DNA of 64,000 nt from Devosia soli (GTDB lineage Bacteria; Pseudomonadota; Alphaproteobacteria; Rhizobiales; Devosiaceae). The stretch covers positions 248,001 through 312,000 of the forward strand of contig NZ_LAJG01000042.1 in assembly GCF_000970455.1 (NCBI RefSeq), given 5' to 3'. Position numbers and translations under genes: made by a program. The notes beneath the pieces were generated by a model that was not told the DNA's origin, did not search any database, and saw nothing but the letters and a program-made list of their open reading frames with translations. Positions 1-8,246 of this stretch are shown here, one piece after another (positions within the stretch are counted from its first letter, which is position 1; every line of letters starts with the position of its first letter).

Positions 1-213
1 TGCGATCAGCGCTTGGCGGCGGATCGTCATGATGAGGTCCCAGGCCCGCTCCGGGATTTTGGTCCGCCCGTCTTCACGGATGAGCGAGAAGATCACATTG
101 TTGGCGAGATGGTTGTCGAACAACCGGGCCGTGGTCGCCTCAACAATGGCTTTGCCGATCGTCAGTTTTCCGACGCCATAATGGCCGATGAGATAGATGA
201 TGGTGTTCTGCAT
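1..213 (-). CDS. P-loop nucleotide-binding protein, C-terminal part outside the window
   Basis: The first 71 codons of a minus-strand gene are present and the rest lies beyond the left edge. The ATG is at 213-211, after a GAAGGGCGAG-like purine stretch. Residues 5-21 form a hydrophobic strand followed by a Walker A-like loop (GHYGVGK at 10-16). Leu17 stands where Ser or Thr is usual, and Thr18 follows. This looks like a small nucleotide kinase or AAA-type ATPase, but the Walker B region and the rest of the fold are not visible, so no substrate can be named. It lies 16 bases upstream of the next minus-strand gene's stop codon and is transcribed after it, so the two may be co-transcribed. Confidence 0.7.
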   Translation of the reverse strand, partial: MQNTIIYLIGHYGVGKLTIGKAIVEATTARLFDNHLANNVIFSLIREDGRTKIPERAWDLIMTIRRQALIA

Positions 214-229
214 CCATCTCGCCCTTCCA

Positions 230-889
230 TCAATAGTCCTGCGGTGGCAATTCTTCCGGATAGGGATAGCCGACCGAGATCGACTGGACCCGAACATCGA
301 GCGTTTTGAGGAGCGGCTCCGAGGACGATACCGTCACCTCGCCCGAAACCGCATCGACATTGAGATCGGATGGATATTCGTCGTTGGGCGCAAAGCGGAT
401 CCAGAAGCCGCAGCCGTCTTCGGAATTGACCAGCGTGCCCTTTTCGAAATTCGCATTGCCGCCATAATCCCACCAGAAGCCGCCGACGGTAAACGGCGCG
501 CCGTTGATCTTTTCCACCTCGGCAACGGTCATGCCGATGCGAACCCCGGTCGGGGTCTGCTGACTTGGCGAAAGCTCGACAGAACCGAGATATTCAAGCT
601 TGTCCTCGTCCCACCAGCTGAATTCCATCGTCCGCTGCGGGTCATCCGGATAGACCGTTGTCGCCATCACTTCCATGCCCTCGGCGCCATAGACGATGCC
701 GGTCTTGACGTTTTCGGCCCCGAACGTCTCCTTGACCAGCGCATCAGAGCTTGTCCGCCCGAACACGCCCTCGCAGGTGACGGTTTCCGCGACAGCGGGC
801 GCCGGATCGGCCGTTTTGTCCTTGGCCAAAACCGGCGAAACGGCGATCAGCACGAGGCTCAGGGCGGTGAGCGGCAGGCGGGCGAACAT
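230..889 (-). CDS. Secreted protein of unknown function (219 aa)
   Basis: I do not recognise the family. The ATG at 889-887 is chosen because GAGGAA lies just upstream, and because residues 1-21 then form a good signal peptide (basic start, hydrophobic core, cleavage near VLA-KD). The longer upstream extension looks non-coding. The mature part is acidic, has two Cys residues, and contains a segment resembling the periplasmic small-protein style 'G-M-T-V-A-E-V' with a Gly/Trp-rich stretch (GGFWWDYGG). It is probably periplasmic. A divergent gene starts about 100 bases away. Confidence 0.75.
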   Translation of the reverse strand: MFARLPLTALSLVLIAVSPVLAKDKTADPAPAVAETVTCEGVFGRTSSDALVKETFGAENVKTGIVYGAEGMEVMATTVYPDDPQRTMEFSWWDEDKLEYLGSVELSPSQQTPTGVRIGMTVAEVEKINGAPFTVGGFWWDYGGNANFEKGTLVNSEDGCGFWIRFAPNDEYPSDLNVDAVSGEVTVSSSEPLLKTLDVRVQSISVGYPYPEELPPQDY

Positions 890-986
890 GATGAAATTCC
901 TCCTCAGCGGCGCACATTGTGACCGAGCTTGCGCCTGCCGACAATTGGCGACTCGCGATATGAACGAGGCCTGAAGGAGTTTTGCG

Positions 987-1241
987 ATGAAGCCGATTAA
1001 GTTCGACAGAGAAGAAACCAAGGCCATCGTCGGAGAGATACAGGATTATTTCCGCGAGGAACTCGATCAGTCCATCGGCGCTATTCCCGCCGAGATGCTG
1101 ATGCAGTTTTTCGTCGATAAGATGGGCGCCTATTTCTACAATCGAGGCCTTTACGATGCGCAGGCGCTCATCCGCAAACAGGTCGAGAACCTGACCGACG
1201 AGATCTTCGCGCTCGAACAACCGACCCGGCATCTGCGTTGA
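987..1241 (+). CDS. DUF2164 family protein
   Basis: An 84-residue soluble protein whose pattern (EIQDYFREELDQSIG, then FFVDKMGAYFYNRGL, then DAQALI) matches the DUF2164 family as I know it. No function is established for this family. The start is supported by AAGGAG seven bases upstream of the ATG. It is divergent from the secreted protein on its left, and followed by another small plus-strand gene 75 bases on. Confidence 0.8.
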   Translation: MKPIKFDREETKAIVGEIQDYFREELDQSIGAIPAEMLMQFFVDKMGAYFYNRGLYDAQALIRKQVENLTDEIFALEQPTRHLR

Positions 1242-1316
1242 GCTTGCCAAAGTCGGCGATTAGCCGGAAATGATGCGGAACCTCGGTCAACCGGCCGAAT
1301 CGCGCAACGGTGCTTC

Positions 1317-1673
1317 ATGGGTCTTAATTTCCCCAGCCTCGCCCCCATCGGGCTGCTTCTCGCCTCCAACGTCTTCATGACCTTCGCCTGGTACTGGCAC
1401 CTCAAATACCATGGCCTCGTGCTCTGGGTGGTGGTTCTGATCAGTTGGGGCGTGGCGTTCTTCGAGTATTGGCTCGCTATCCCCGCCAATCGCATCGGCT
1501 CTTCGGTCTATTCGGCGGCCGAGCTCAAAACCATCCAGGAAGTCATTTCGCTCTCGGTGTTTGCGCTCTTCGCCGTGTTCTATCTCGGCGAAAAGCTGAC
1601 CTGGAACCACGCGATCGGCTTTGCCTTCATCGGCGTTGGCGCCTTCTTCATCTTCAAGGGCCCCCTCAAATAG
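1317..1673 (+). CDS. DMT-like small membrane protein, DUF486 family
   Basis: A 118-residue integral membrane protein with four hydrophobic segments (roughly residues 8-28, 33-54, 70-90 and 95-114). The motifs around SNVFMTFAWYWHLK and GWGVAFFEYWLAIPANR-like residues are those of the DUF486 family, related to the small multidrug/DMT transporters. Substrate is unknown. Its last codons CTC AAA TAG lie inside a perfect palindrome shared with the convergent znuA gene. Confidence 0.85.
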   Translation: MGLNFPSLAPIGLLLASNVFMTFAWYWHLKYHGLVLWVVVLISWGVAFFEYWLAIPANRIGSSVYSAAELKTIQEVISLSVFALFAVFYLGEKLTWNHAIGFAFIGVGAFFIFKGPLK

Positions 1674-1689
1674 CCAAGGCTATTTGAGG
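1664..1689. terminator. Perfect palindrome shared by two convergent stop codons
   Basis: A 12-base arm (1664-1675) is followed by a two-base AA loop and its exact reverse complement (1678-1689). The palindrome contains the TAG stops of both the DUF486 gene and znuA, because both proteins end Leu-Lys-stop with identical codons. It lacks a long T tract, so a bidirectional terminator or RNA-end role is inferred. Confidence 0.6.
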
Positions 1690-2630
1690 CAATCGACAAG
1701 CCCCCTGGCGAGACCGCGCAGCAGTTCGCCATAAAGCGCCGGGCCTTCGGGCAGCGCGCTGCCTTCGGGGTCGAGCACGCCAGCCTTGGCGTCTGTGCCC
1801 TCGATAATGGTGCTGACGATGGCCGGCTCGAAGTTCGGCTCGGCGAAGACGCAGGTTGCGCCCAGTTCGGCGACCTTGGTCCGCAACTCGTCGACCCGCG
1901 CCGCGCCCGGCATGGTTTCGGGCGAAACCGTGATCGAGCCGGCAACGGTGAGGCCGAAGCGGTTTTCGAAATACTGGTAAGCGTCGTGGAAAACGACGAA
2001 GGGCTTGCCCGTCACCGCAGTCAGGCTTGCTGCGATTTCGGTTTCGAGGGCATCCAGAGCAGCAATCTCGGTTTCGGCATTGGCATTATACGCCGCTGCA
2101 TTGTCCGGATCGGCTTTGGCAAGAACGCGGGCGATCTCGGCGACCATCAGCTTGGCATTTTCCGGATCGAGCCAGAAATGCATGTCGCCTTCGCTCACTT
2201 CATCGGCATGGTCATGTTCATGCTCGTGATCATGCTTTTCTCCAGCGTGGTCATCGCCATCCGAATGCGCCTCGAAGGCGCCACCCTCGCGCACCGGGAG
2301 GAGCGTGATGCCTTCGGCATCGGCGAGCTCCACCGTCTCGGCCTTGGTCGCGAGCGATCCCAGCGCCTCGGCAAGGAACAGCTCCAAGCCATGGCCGGTC
2401 CAAAAGACGATGTCGGCATTCTCGAGAGCCTGCGCATCGGACGGACGCAGCGAATAGGTGTGGGGGGAAGCGGCGCCTTTGACGATCAGCCCGGGTTCAC
2501 CCACGCCTGCCATCACGGCAGCGACCAGCGAATGCACCGGCTTAGTCGATGCAACGACATTGGGCGCTGCGAACGCCGTCCCCGTCAGCATCAGACCAGC
2601 AAGGGCAGCAAGGGGAAGAAGCCTCGTCAT
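1680..2630 (-). CDS. znuA: Zinc ABC transporter periplasmic binding protein ZnuA
   Basis: A 316-residue cluster A-I (metal-binding) solute receptor that captures zinc in the periplasm. Residues 1-21 are a signal peptide ending AFA. The usual metal ligands are visible in order: His in SPHTYSL, His in DMHFWLDPENA, His in VFHDAYQYF, and a C-terminal Asp in GVLDPEGS. Between the first two lies a flexible His/Asp/Glu-rich loop (about residues 125-145), typical of zinc rather than manganese receptors. It is divergent from znuC, with two Zur-like sites in the shared 115-base gap. Confidence 0.95.
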   Translation of the reverse strand: MTRLLPLAALAGLMLTGTAFAAPNVVASTKPVHSLVAAVMAGVGEPGLIVKGAASPHTYSLRPSDAQALENADIVFWTGHGLELFLAEALGSLATKAETVELADAEGITLLPVREGGAFEAHSDGDDHAGEKHDHEHEHDHADEVSEGDMHFWLDPENAKLMVAEIARVLAKADPDNAAAYNANAETEIAALDALETEIAASLTAVTGKPFVVFHDAYQYFENRFGLTVAGSITVSPETMPGAARVDELRTKVAELGATCVFAEPNFEPAIVSTIIEGTDAKAGVLDPEGSALPEGPALYGELLRGLARGLVDCLK

Positions 2631-2670
2631 CGAAATTACCTCTTGGTCGCATCATATCGTCAAATGATAT

Positions 2671-2708
2671 GTTATGTTATTACGCTTGCGGCGGTGTTAT
2701 GCTATAAC
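2671..2708. promoter_or_regulatory. Two tandem Zur-like operators
   Basis: GTTAT-N3-ATAAC is a perfect palindrome at 2696-2708. A second copy, GTTAT-N3-ATTAC, lies at 2671-2683 with one mismatch. Centres are 25 bases apart in the divergent znuA/znuC gap. The core matches the Zur operator pattern known from proteobacteria, and a zur gene is the last gene of the cluster. Zinc-dependent repression of both directions is inferred. Confidence 0.65.
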
Positions 2709-2745
2709 GTAAATATCACCGTCAAGAGCACCTCTGGATCTTTTC

Positions 2746-3537
2746 ATGGACATGCGTACGAAAGGCGAGACGCTCATCACCCTTACCAATGCGGGGGTGC
2801 GAAGCGGGCATCGCATTCTGGTCGAAGGGGTCGACCTTACCATTTCGCGTAGCGAAATCGTCACGTTGATCGGGCCCAATGGTTCGGGAAAATCAACCAC
2901 GGCCAAGATGGCCACTGGCGTCCTCAAACCCTCGATGGGCACGGTAACGCGCAAGCCGGGACTCAAGATCGGCTATGTGCCGCAAAAGCTGAGCATTGAT
3001 TGGACCATGCCGCTCACGGTCGAGCGCCTGATGACGCTGACCGGTCGATATGCGCGGAGCGAAATCGAAGCCGCGCTTGCCGCAGTCGGCGCCGGCCGCC
3101 TGCTCGGTGCCGCGGTGCAGGAACTGTCCGGCGGAGAATTCCAGCGCGTGCTCTTTGCCCGCGCCATGATCCGCAAGCCCGATCTTCTCGTCCTCGACGA
3201 GCCCGTGCAAGGCGTCGATTTTTCCGGCGAGGTCGCGCTTTACGAACTTGTCCGCCAGATCCGCGATACCACAAAGGCCGGCATCCTGATGATCAGCCAC
3301 GATCTCCATGTCGTCATGGCTGAAACCGACACGGTCATCTGCCTCAATGGCCATGTCTGCTGCCGCGGCACACCTGCCGCCGTCAAGCGCAGCCCCGAAT
3401 ATCTTGCGCTCTTCGGCACCCGCGCCGCCGAAACCCTGGCGATCTACGAACATCATCACGACCACGAGCACCACGACGACGGTTGCGTAGTGAGCAAGGA
3501 TGGGGTGCATGCGCATGCCGGGCATCATCATGGCTGA
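2746..3537 (+). CDS. znuC: Zinc ABC transporter ATP-binding protein ZnuC
   Basis: A 263-residue cytoplasmic ABC ATPase that powers zinc import with ZnuB. Visible motifs are Walker A GPNGSGKST near residue 45, the signature LSGGEFQR near 126, Walker B LLVLDEP near 147, and the H-loop ISHD near 183. The C-terminus carries a His-rich tail (clusters HHHDHEHHDD and HAHAGHHHG), longer than needed for the ATPase and likely metal-binding. Two ATGs are possible (2746 and 2752); neither has a strong ribosome site. It is followed by znuB after a repeat-bearing 170-base gap. Confidence 0.95.
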   Translation: MDMRTKGETLITLTNAGVRSGHRILVEGVDLTISRSEIVTLIGPNGSGKSTTAKMATGVLKPSMGTVTRKPGLKIGYVPQKLSIDWTMPLTVERLMTLTGRYARSEIEAALAAVGAGRLLGAAVQELSGGEFQRVLFARAMIRKPDLLVLDEPVQGVDFSGEVALYELVRQIRDTTKAGILMISHDLHVVMAETDTVICLNGHVCCRGTPAAVKRSPEYLALFGTRAAETLAIYEHHHDHEHHDDGCVVSKDGVHAHAGHHHG

Positions 3538-3555
3538 GTTTTCGAGCGTAGTACC

Positions 3556-3672
3556 CCACCTCCTCCTAACCTTCCCCATCAAGGGCGAGGTTTCCGGCTG
3601 GTGGCTTTGGAGAGATGCTGCCCGACACCTGATGCAGCACCTCCCCCTTGATGGGGGAGGCTGGGAGGGGGT
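3556..3672. repeat. Inverted-repeat intergenic element, family B
   Basis: Two opposed copies of a roughly 20-base GC-rich unit, at about 3570-3590 and 3640-3660, each with the core CCCATCAAGGG or its complement, flank a 50-base spacer between znuC and znuB. The second copy can itself form a hairpin. Relatives lie at 37186-37206 and 48943-49031. It looks like a REP or MITE-type palindromic element. Confidence 0.65.
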
Positions 3673-3707
3673 GTCGGCACGCATAATGTGCAAAAGTGGA
3701 GCCCCCC

Positions 3708-4526
3708 ATGCTCGGTGACTTCTTCACCCGCGCCCTTGTCGCCGGCGTCGGCCTTGCCGCTGTTACCGGCCCACTCGGCTGCTTCGTCGTCTGGCGCCGC
3801 ATGGCCTATTTCGGCGATACCATGGCCCATTCGGCGCTGCTCGGCGTCGCCATCTCGATCCTGCTCTCGATCAACATGACGCTCGGCGTCTTTGCCGTCG
3901 CTGCCCTTGTCGCCGGCGCGCTCCTCTTGCTGCAGCGCCAGAACACCCTCTCGACCGACGCCCTCCTCGGTATTCTCAGCCATTCTTCGCTCGCGGTCGG
4001 CCTCGTGCTTGTCGGCTTCCTCACCCAGGTGCGCATCGACCTCATGGGCTTCCTCTTCGGCGACATTCTGGCCGTCTCGACCGAAGACATCCTCATCATC
4101 TATGGCGGCGGCATCGCCATTCTCGTGCTTCTCGCGCTCAACTGGCGCCCGCTGCTTGCCGCCACCGTCAGCCCCGAGCTCGCTGAAGCCGAAGGCCTCA
4201 AGCCGGAGATCAGCCGCATTCTGCTCATGCTGCTCATGGCCTCGGTCATCGCCATTGCCATGAAGCTTGTCGGCGTCCTCCTCATCACCTCGCTGCTGAT
4301 CATCCCCGCGGCCACTGCAAGGCGGCTGAGCGCCACTCCAGAGATCATGGCGCTCGTTGCCGCAGTGCTCGGCGCCGCCTCGGTCATTGCCGGCCTTTAT
4401 GGTTCGCTGACCTGGGACACCGCCTCCGGCCCGTCGATCGTCGTTGCGGCGCTCCTGATCTTTCTTTTGTCCCTCACGGTCCCCACCGCCCGCCTGTTTG
4501 GCAGGAGAGAAAACCATGGCGCATAG
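3708..4526 (+). CDS. znuB: Zinc ABC transporter permease ZnuB
   Basis: A 272-residue inner-membrane permease of the ABC-3 family with about eight hydrophobic segments. The ATG at 3708 is chosen over an in-frame GTG at 3696 because GTGGAG lies eight to ten bases upstream of it, and the protein then starts MLGDFFTRALVAG, as is usual for ZnuB. The segment LKLVGVLLITSLLIIPAATA-like near residues 190-210 is the conserved family signature. It overlaps the start of zur by 11 bases, indicating translational coupling. Confidence 0.93.
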   Translation: MLGDFFTRALVAGVGLAAVTGPLGCFVVWRRMAYFGDTMAHSALLGVAISILLSINMTLGVFAVAALVAGALLLLQRQNTLSTDALLGILSHSSLAVGLVLVGFLTQVRIDLMGFLFGDILAVSTEDILIIYGGGIAILVLLALNWRPLLAATVSPELAEAEGLKPEISRILLMLLMASVIAIAMKLVGVLLITSLLIIPAATARRLSATPEIMALVAAVLGAASVIAGLYGSLTWDTASGPSIVVAALLIFLLSLTVPTARLFGRRENHGA

Positions 4527-4929
4527 CCACGATATGCCGACCGATCTCACGCGCAATCAGGAACTGGTGCTTGGCACGCTGACGGCCTCGTCGGGCCCCT
4601 TGAGCGCCTACGACATTCTTGACCGCTTGCGCACCGAAGGCCTCCGGGCGCCCTTGCAGGTCTATCGTGCGCTCGAAAAGCTGGTTGATCGGGGATTGGC
4701 GCATCGGCTTGAATCGCTCAACGCCTTCGTCGCCTGCGCTGATGCCCATTGCCACCGCAAAGGCCTTATCGCCTTCGCCATCTGCGAAGGCTGTGGCAAG
4801 GTGGACGAGTTCGCCGATGCCGTCATCGAAAGCCGACTCGGCGCCTGGGCGCATGCCGAAGGCTTCAAGGTCGAACGCACCACCATGGAAATCCGTGGCC
4901 GCTGCGCCCAGTGCCTCAAGGCGGCCTAG
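4516..4929 (+). CDS. zur: Fur-family zinc uptake regulator Zur
   Basis: A 137-residue DNA-binding repressor of the Fur family. The N-terminal winged helix is visible as SAYDILDRLR through APLQVYRALEKLVDRGLAHRL. The C-terminal half carries zinc ligands, including CADAHCHRKG, the pair CEGCG and the terminal pair CAQC. The ATG at 4516 is preferred over 4498 because GGAGAG lies upstream. Its place at the end of znuC-znuB and the palindromes at 2671-2708 support Zur rather than Fur. Its stop overlaps the convergent rsmD stop (CTAG). Confidence 0.93.
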   Translation: MAHSHDMPTDLTRNQELVLGTLTASSGPLSAYDILDRLRTEGLRAPLQVYRALEKLVDRGLAHRLESLNAFVACADAHCHRKGLIAFAICEGCGKVDEFADAVIESRLGAWAHAEGFKVERTTMEIRGRCAQCLKAA

Positions 4930-5489
4930 GCCGACGGCCCGAATGTCAGGAAACGCACTGCCGCCGCGCCATATTCGCGCTCATCGTCGAGCTCGAACCC
5001 CTGCGGCACAGCCACCGGCACATCGCGGCTTTCTTCCCAGACAAGCGTCGCGCCGGGCTTGAGCCAGCCATTCGCCGCCAGTTCGGCCAGCGCCTTTTCC
5101 CCGAGCCCCTGCCCATAGGGCGGATCGAGAAAGACGAGATCGAACTGCCCGAACGTACCCGGCGTCCCGAGCGCCGTCGCATCGCGGCGCAGGAGCTTGG
5201 TGATCCCGGCAACGCCGAACGCCTGGATATGATCGCGCACGAGGCCGCGCGATTCGGCGCCGGTATCGACAAATGTCACGTGTGCCGCCCCGCGCGACAG
5301 CGCTTCAAGCCCCAGCGCGCCGGTACCGGCAAAAAGATCGAGGACCCTCTTGCCCTCGAGTACGGGCCCGAGGCGTGACCCCAGGATATTGAACATGCTT
5401 TCGCGCACGCGGTCGGCCGTCGGGCGAATGGAATCGTCCGATGGCGAACTCAACTGCTTGCCGCGAAACTTGCCGGCAACGATCCGCAC
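4926..5489 (-). CDS. rsmD: 16S rRNA (guanine-966 N2)-methyltransferase RsmD
   Basis: A 187-residue Rossmann-fold methyltransferase that uses S-adenosylmethionine to methylate G966 of 16S rRNA. Motifs: start MRIVAGKFRG, RPTADRVRES near residue 22, the SAM loop DLFAGTGALGLEALSRGA near 50-68, and the catalytic FLDPPYG. Length matches the family. It lies four bases downstream of the RluB-type synthase gene in the same direction, a common rRNA-modification pairing. Confidence 0.95.
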   Translation of the reverse strand: MRIVAGKFRGKQLSSPSDDSIRPTADRVRESMFNILGSRLGPVLEGKRVLDLFAGTGALGLEALSRGAAHVTFVDTGAESRGLVRDHIQAFGVAGITKLLRRDATALGTPGTFGQFDLVFLDPPYGQGLGEKALAELAANGWLKPGATLVWEESRDVPVAVPQGFELDDEREYGAAAVRFLTFGPSA

Positions 5490-5492
5490 CGC

Positions 5493-7373
5493 TTAACCCC
5501 GCGGCTTGCCGCCACCGGGCCGCCCACCCGTGGGACGGGAGCCTCCCGTGGGACGTGAGCCACCCGCGGGACGCGAGCCGCCACCGGACGGGCGTCCTCC
5601 GCCTGCCGGACGACCGCCGGTCGGCCGGCCGCTACCTGGGTTACCGCCAAACGGCTTGCCGCCGGGACGGCCGCCAGTCGATGGACGGCCACCGTCGGAA
5701 CGCGCGCCGCCAAAGCTCTTGCCTGCGGGGCGGCCACCCTGCGGCCGGCCCTGACCCGAATGGTCATCACGGCGCGGACCACGATTGTCGTCGAACGAGC
5801 GCTGCGGACGATCCGAACGCTGTCCACGGTCTGGCCGGTCGCCGAACGAGCGTGCCGGCTTGTCGCCGTAAGAGCGCTGCGGACGGTCGCCGCGGCTCGG
5901 ACGATCCTCGAAATTGCGCGCCGGCTTGTCCCCGAACGACCGGGCTGGCCTCTCGCCTCCGCTGCGATTGGGGCGATCGCCACCACCAAAGCTGCGTTGC
6001 GGCTTGTCGCCAAACGGGCGCGCTGCTCCGCGTGCCGGGCGCTCACCGCCGCCAAAATTGCGCTGCGGGCGTTCGCCATTGCCACTGCGCCGATCGTCGT
6101 CCCTGCGCTGCGGACGCTCGCTGAAGCCACGAGCCGGACGTTCGCCGCCGTCAGTCCGGCTGCGCTGCGGACGATCGCCGTAAGGCTTCTTGTCGCCAAA
6201 GGATTTCCGCTCGCCAAAAGGCTTCTTGTCACTGAACGACTTTTTGTCGCCAAATGACTTTTTGTCGCCAAATGACTTCTTCGCTCCAAAAGGTTTGCGG
6301 TCGCCGTCCGGCTTGTCGGCGCGCGGCGCACGGATAGGCGGGCGGCCGTAATTGCTCGCCGGTTGATCGTCGGGATCGGCGCGGCCACGCCCGCCCCTGC
6401 CGGGACCCTTGGGCTCATACTCTTCCGGCGCGCGGCCATCATCTTCGAAGTGGATGCGGCGCGGCCGTACCGGACGGTCTTCTTCGGATGCGCCGAAAGC
6501 GTTGCGCGCAGCCGGCTTCCTAAAGCCGCGGCTGCGCGGGCTTTCGCTCATGGCGCGCGGAGGCGGGAACAGGCCCTCGGGCATTTCGCTGTCGAAGTCG
6601 ACATTGGCCGCTTCCGCCAGTTTCTTGCCCAGCTGGTCCTTGAGCATCTTGGCCTTGACCACTTCGATCTCGCCCTCGTTGAGGTCGCCGAGCTGGAATG
6701 GACCATAGGATACGCGAATGAGGCGATTGACTTCGAGTCCGAGCGCCCCAAGCACGTTCTTGACTTCTCGGTTCTTGCCTTCGCGCAAGCCAACGACGAT
6801 CCACATATTGTGCCCCTGCTCGCGTTCGAGCGTGGCTTCGATCGGACCATAATTAACGCCATCGACGGTGATGCCGTCCTTGAGCGCATCGAGCTGCGCC
6901 TGGGTGACATAGCCATGGGCGCGCACGCGATAGCGGCGCAGCCAGCCGGTCGAGGGCAATTCGAGAATACGTTTCAACCCACCGTCATTGGTGAGCAGCA
7001 ACAGCCCCTCGGTATTGATGTCGAGCCGGCCGACGGTGACAACGCGCGGCAGTCCCTTTTCCTCGAGCGCTTCGAAAATCGTCGGGCGCCCCTCGGGGTC
7101 CTTCTCGGTCACGACGAGCCCGGCGGGTTTGTGATAGAGCCAGACGCGCGTGCCCTGGCGCTCGGCCAGCGGCTGGCCATCGACGATGATCTTGTCGCGG
7201 CTCGTCACGTTGAAGGCCGGCGTAATCACCTTCTTGCCGTTGACGGTGACGCGGCCGGCAGCAATCCAGCCTTCGGCATCGCGGCGCGAGCAAAGCCCGG
7301 CACGGGCCATGACCTTGGCAAGACGATCGGCGGTTTCGGGTTTTGGAGTGTCGCTCATCGAGAGGACTTTCAT
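5493..7373 (-). CDS. rluB: RluB-type 23S rRNA pseudouridine synthase with long repetitive tail
   Basis: Residues about 10-270 form an S4 RNA-binding domain (ARAGLCSRRDAE) followed by an RsuA/RluB pseudouridine synthase domain. The catalytic Asp is in GRLDINTEGLLLLTNDG. The expected reaction is uridine-2605 isomerisation in 23S rRNA. Residues about 320-626 are a disordered tail first rich in KKSFGDK-type units, then in GGERPAR and RPQRSFGD units, and finally in Gly/Arg/Pro GGRP units. Family members with tails are known in alphaproteobacteria, but this one makes up half the protein. The start could also be the ATG at 7358 (MSDTPKP), which looks more family-like; neither has a strong ribosome site. 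Confidence 0.9.
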   Translation of the reverse strand: MKVLSMSDTPKPETADRLAKVMARAGLCSRRDAEGWIAAGRVTVNGKKVITPAFNVTSRDKIIVDGQPLAERQGTRVWLYHKPAGLVVTEKDPEGRPTIFEALEEKGLPRVVTVGRLDINTEGLLLLTNDGGLKRILELPSTGWLRRYRVRAHGYVTQAQLDALKDGITVDGVNYGPIEATLEREQGHNMWIVVGLREGKNREVKNVLGALGLEVNRLIRVSYGPFQLGDLNEGEIEVVKAKMLKDQLGKKLAEAANVDFDSEMPEGLFPPPRAMSESPRSRGFRKPAARNAFGASEEDRPVRPRRIHFEDDGRAPEEYEPKGPGRGGRGRADPDDQPASNYGRPPIRAPRADKPDGDRKPFGAKKSFGDKKSFGDKKSFSDKKPFGERKSFGDKKPYGDRPQRSRTDGGERPARGFSERPQRRDDDRRSGNGERPQRNFGGGERPARGAARPFGDKPQRSFGGGDRPNRSGGERPARSFGDKPARNFEDRPSRGDRPQRSYGDKPARSFGDRPDRGQRSDRPQRSFDDNRGPRRDDHSGQGRPQGGRPAGKSFGGARSDGGRPSTGGRPGGKPFGGNPGSGRPTGGRPAGGGRPSGGGSRPAGGSRPTGGSRPTGGRPGGGKPRG

Positions 7374-7465
7374 GTCATGCGGGACCCATTATGGGCGGCG
7401 CGGAGAATGCGAAAGGCGGCCGGATCATCCGGCCGCCGGGAATCATAACGTCCGGATGTCCAGAA

Positions 7466-8161
7466 CTAGTTTTTGACTTCCGAGCCAAGCAGATTGGTGG
7501 AAGGACCGGTGCTGAGGACCGTGGCGCCGGGGCCGTTGCTGCGCAATGCCTTGCGCACCTGCTCGGGACAACGCTGGTCGTTCAAAGGCACGAACTCTCC
7601 CGCAGGCGTACGGCAGATGAGATTCGCGTCGCCAACACGTGTAAAATATTCGTCCGGCGGCAGATAAAGCGGACGACCTGTCGCAGCGGTGACCTGCATG
7701 CCAGCGGCGCTCATGCGTGCCGTCAGGGCGCGCGCTTCTTCGGCTGTCAGCGGACGGCCGGAAAGAGAGCGCAGATCGACGACCTTGGCGCTGCGCAGAC
7801 GCGCCAAATCGGCTTCGGAAAGTTTAGATGTGTCGACTTGCACAGTATTGCTGTTCACCGGCAATTGCGCCGAAACGACTTGCGTCGTTGGAGCTGGCAG
7901 GCTGCCGTCCCGCGGCAGCACCAGCGGCGCGCGCGCCTGGGTCGGCTCTTCCTTGGCGGCCTCGCCCGGAATCAACCCGACGCCGCGTGCAGTCGTATTG
8001 AGTACTTCGCGCTCAAACGTACCGACATCGGTCAGCGCATTGGTTCCCTCAACCGTAGTGCAAGCGCCAAGGGCCAGTGTCGCTGCCAAAGCGAGTCCGG
8101 CAAGCCCTGCACGCGCCACGGCCGAAATACGGCCCTGCTGGCCGGTCAATCCAATACGCAT
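7466..8161 (-). CDS. Putative lipoprotein of unknown function (231 aa)
   Basis: The ATG at 8161 is preferred because AAGGGAC lies upstream. The protein starts with basic residues, a hydrophobic stretch and the lipobox LALGAC at about residues 29-34, so it should be lipidated at the Cys by the Lgt/LspA route. The rest is hydrophilic and I recognise no family. The middle has low-complexity Pro/Ala/Val stretches, and the C-terminal third contains two Cys (LICRTPAGEF, DQRCPEQ). It lies downstream of lspA in the same direction, 85 bases away. Confidence 0.75.
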   Translation of the reverse strand: MRIGLTGQQGRISAVARAGLAGLALAATLALGACTTVEGTNALTDVGTFEREVLNTTARGVGLIPGEAAKEEPTQARAPLVLPRDGSLPAPTTQVVSAQLPVNSNTVQVDTSKLSEADLARLRSAKVVDLRSLSGRPLTAEEARALTARMSAAGMQVTAATGRPLYLPPDEYFTRVGDANLICRTPAGEFVPLNDQRCPEQVRKALRSNGPGATVLSTGPSTNLLGSEVKN

Positions 8162-8246
8162 GAAACGTCCCTTACGATAACGGCGGCCTTCATACCGCAT
8201 TTCTGCCCCTAAGGCCAGATTTGGGCAGCACAATGATAAGTCAACG

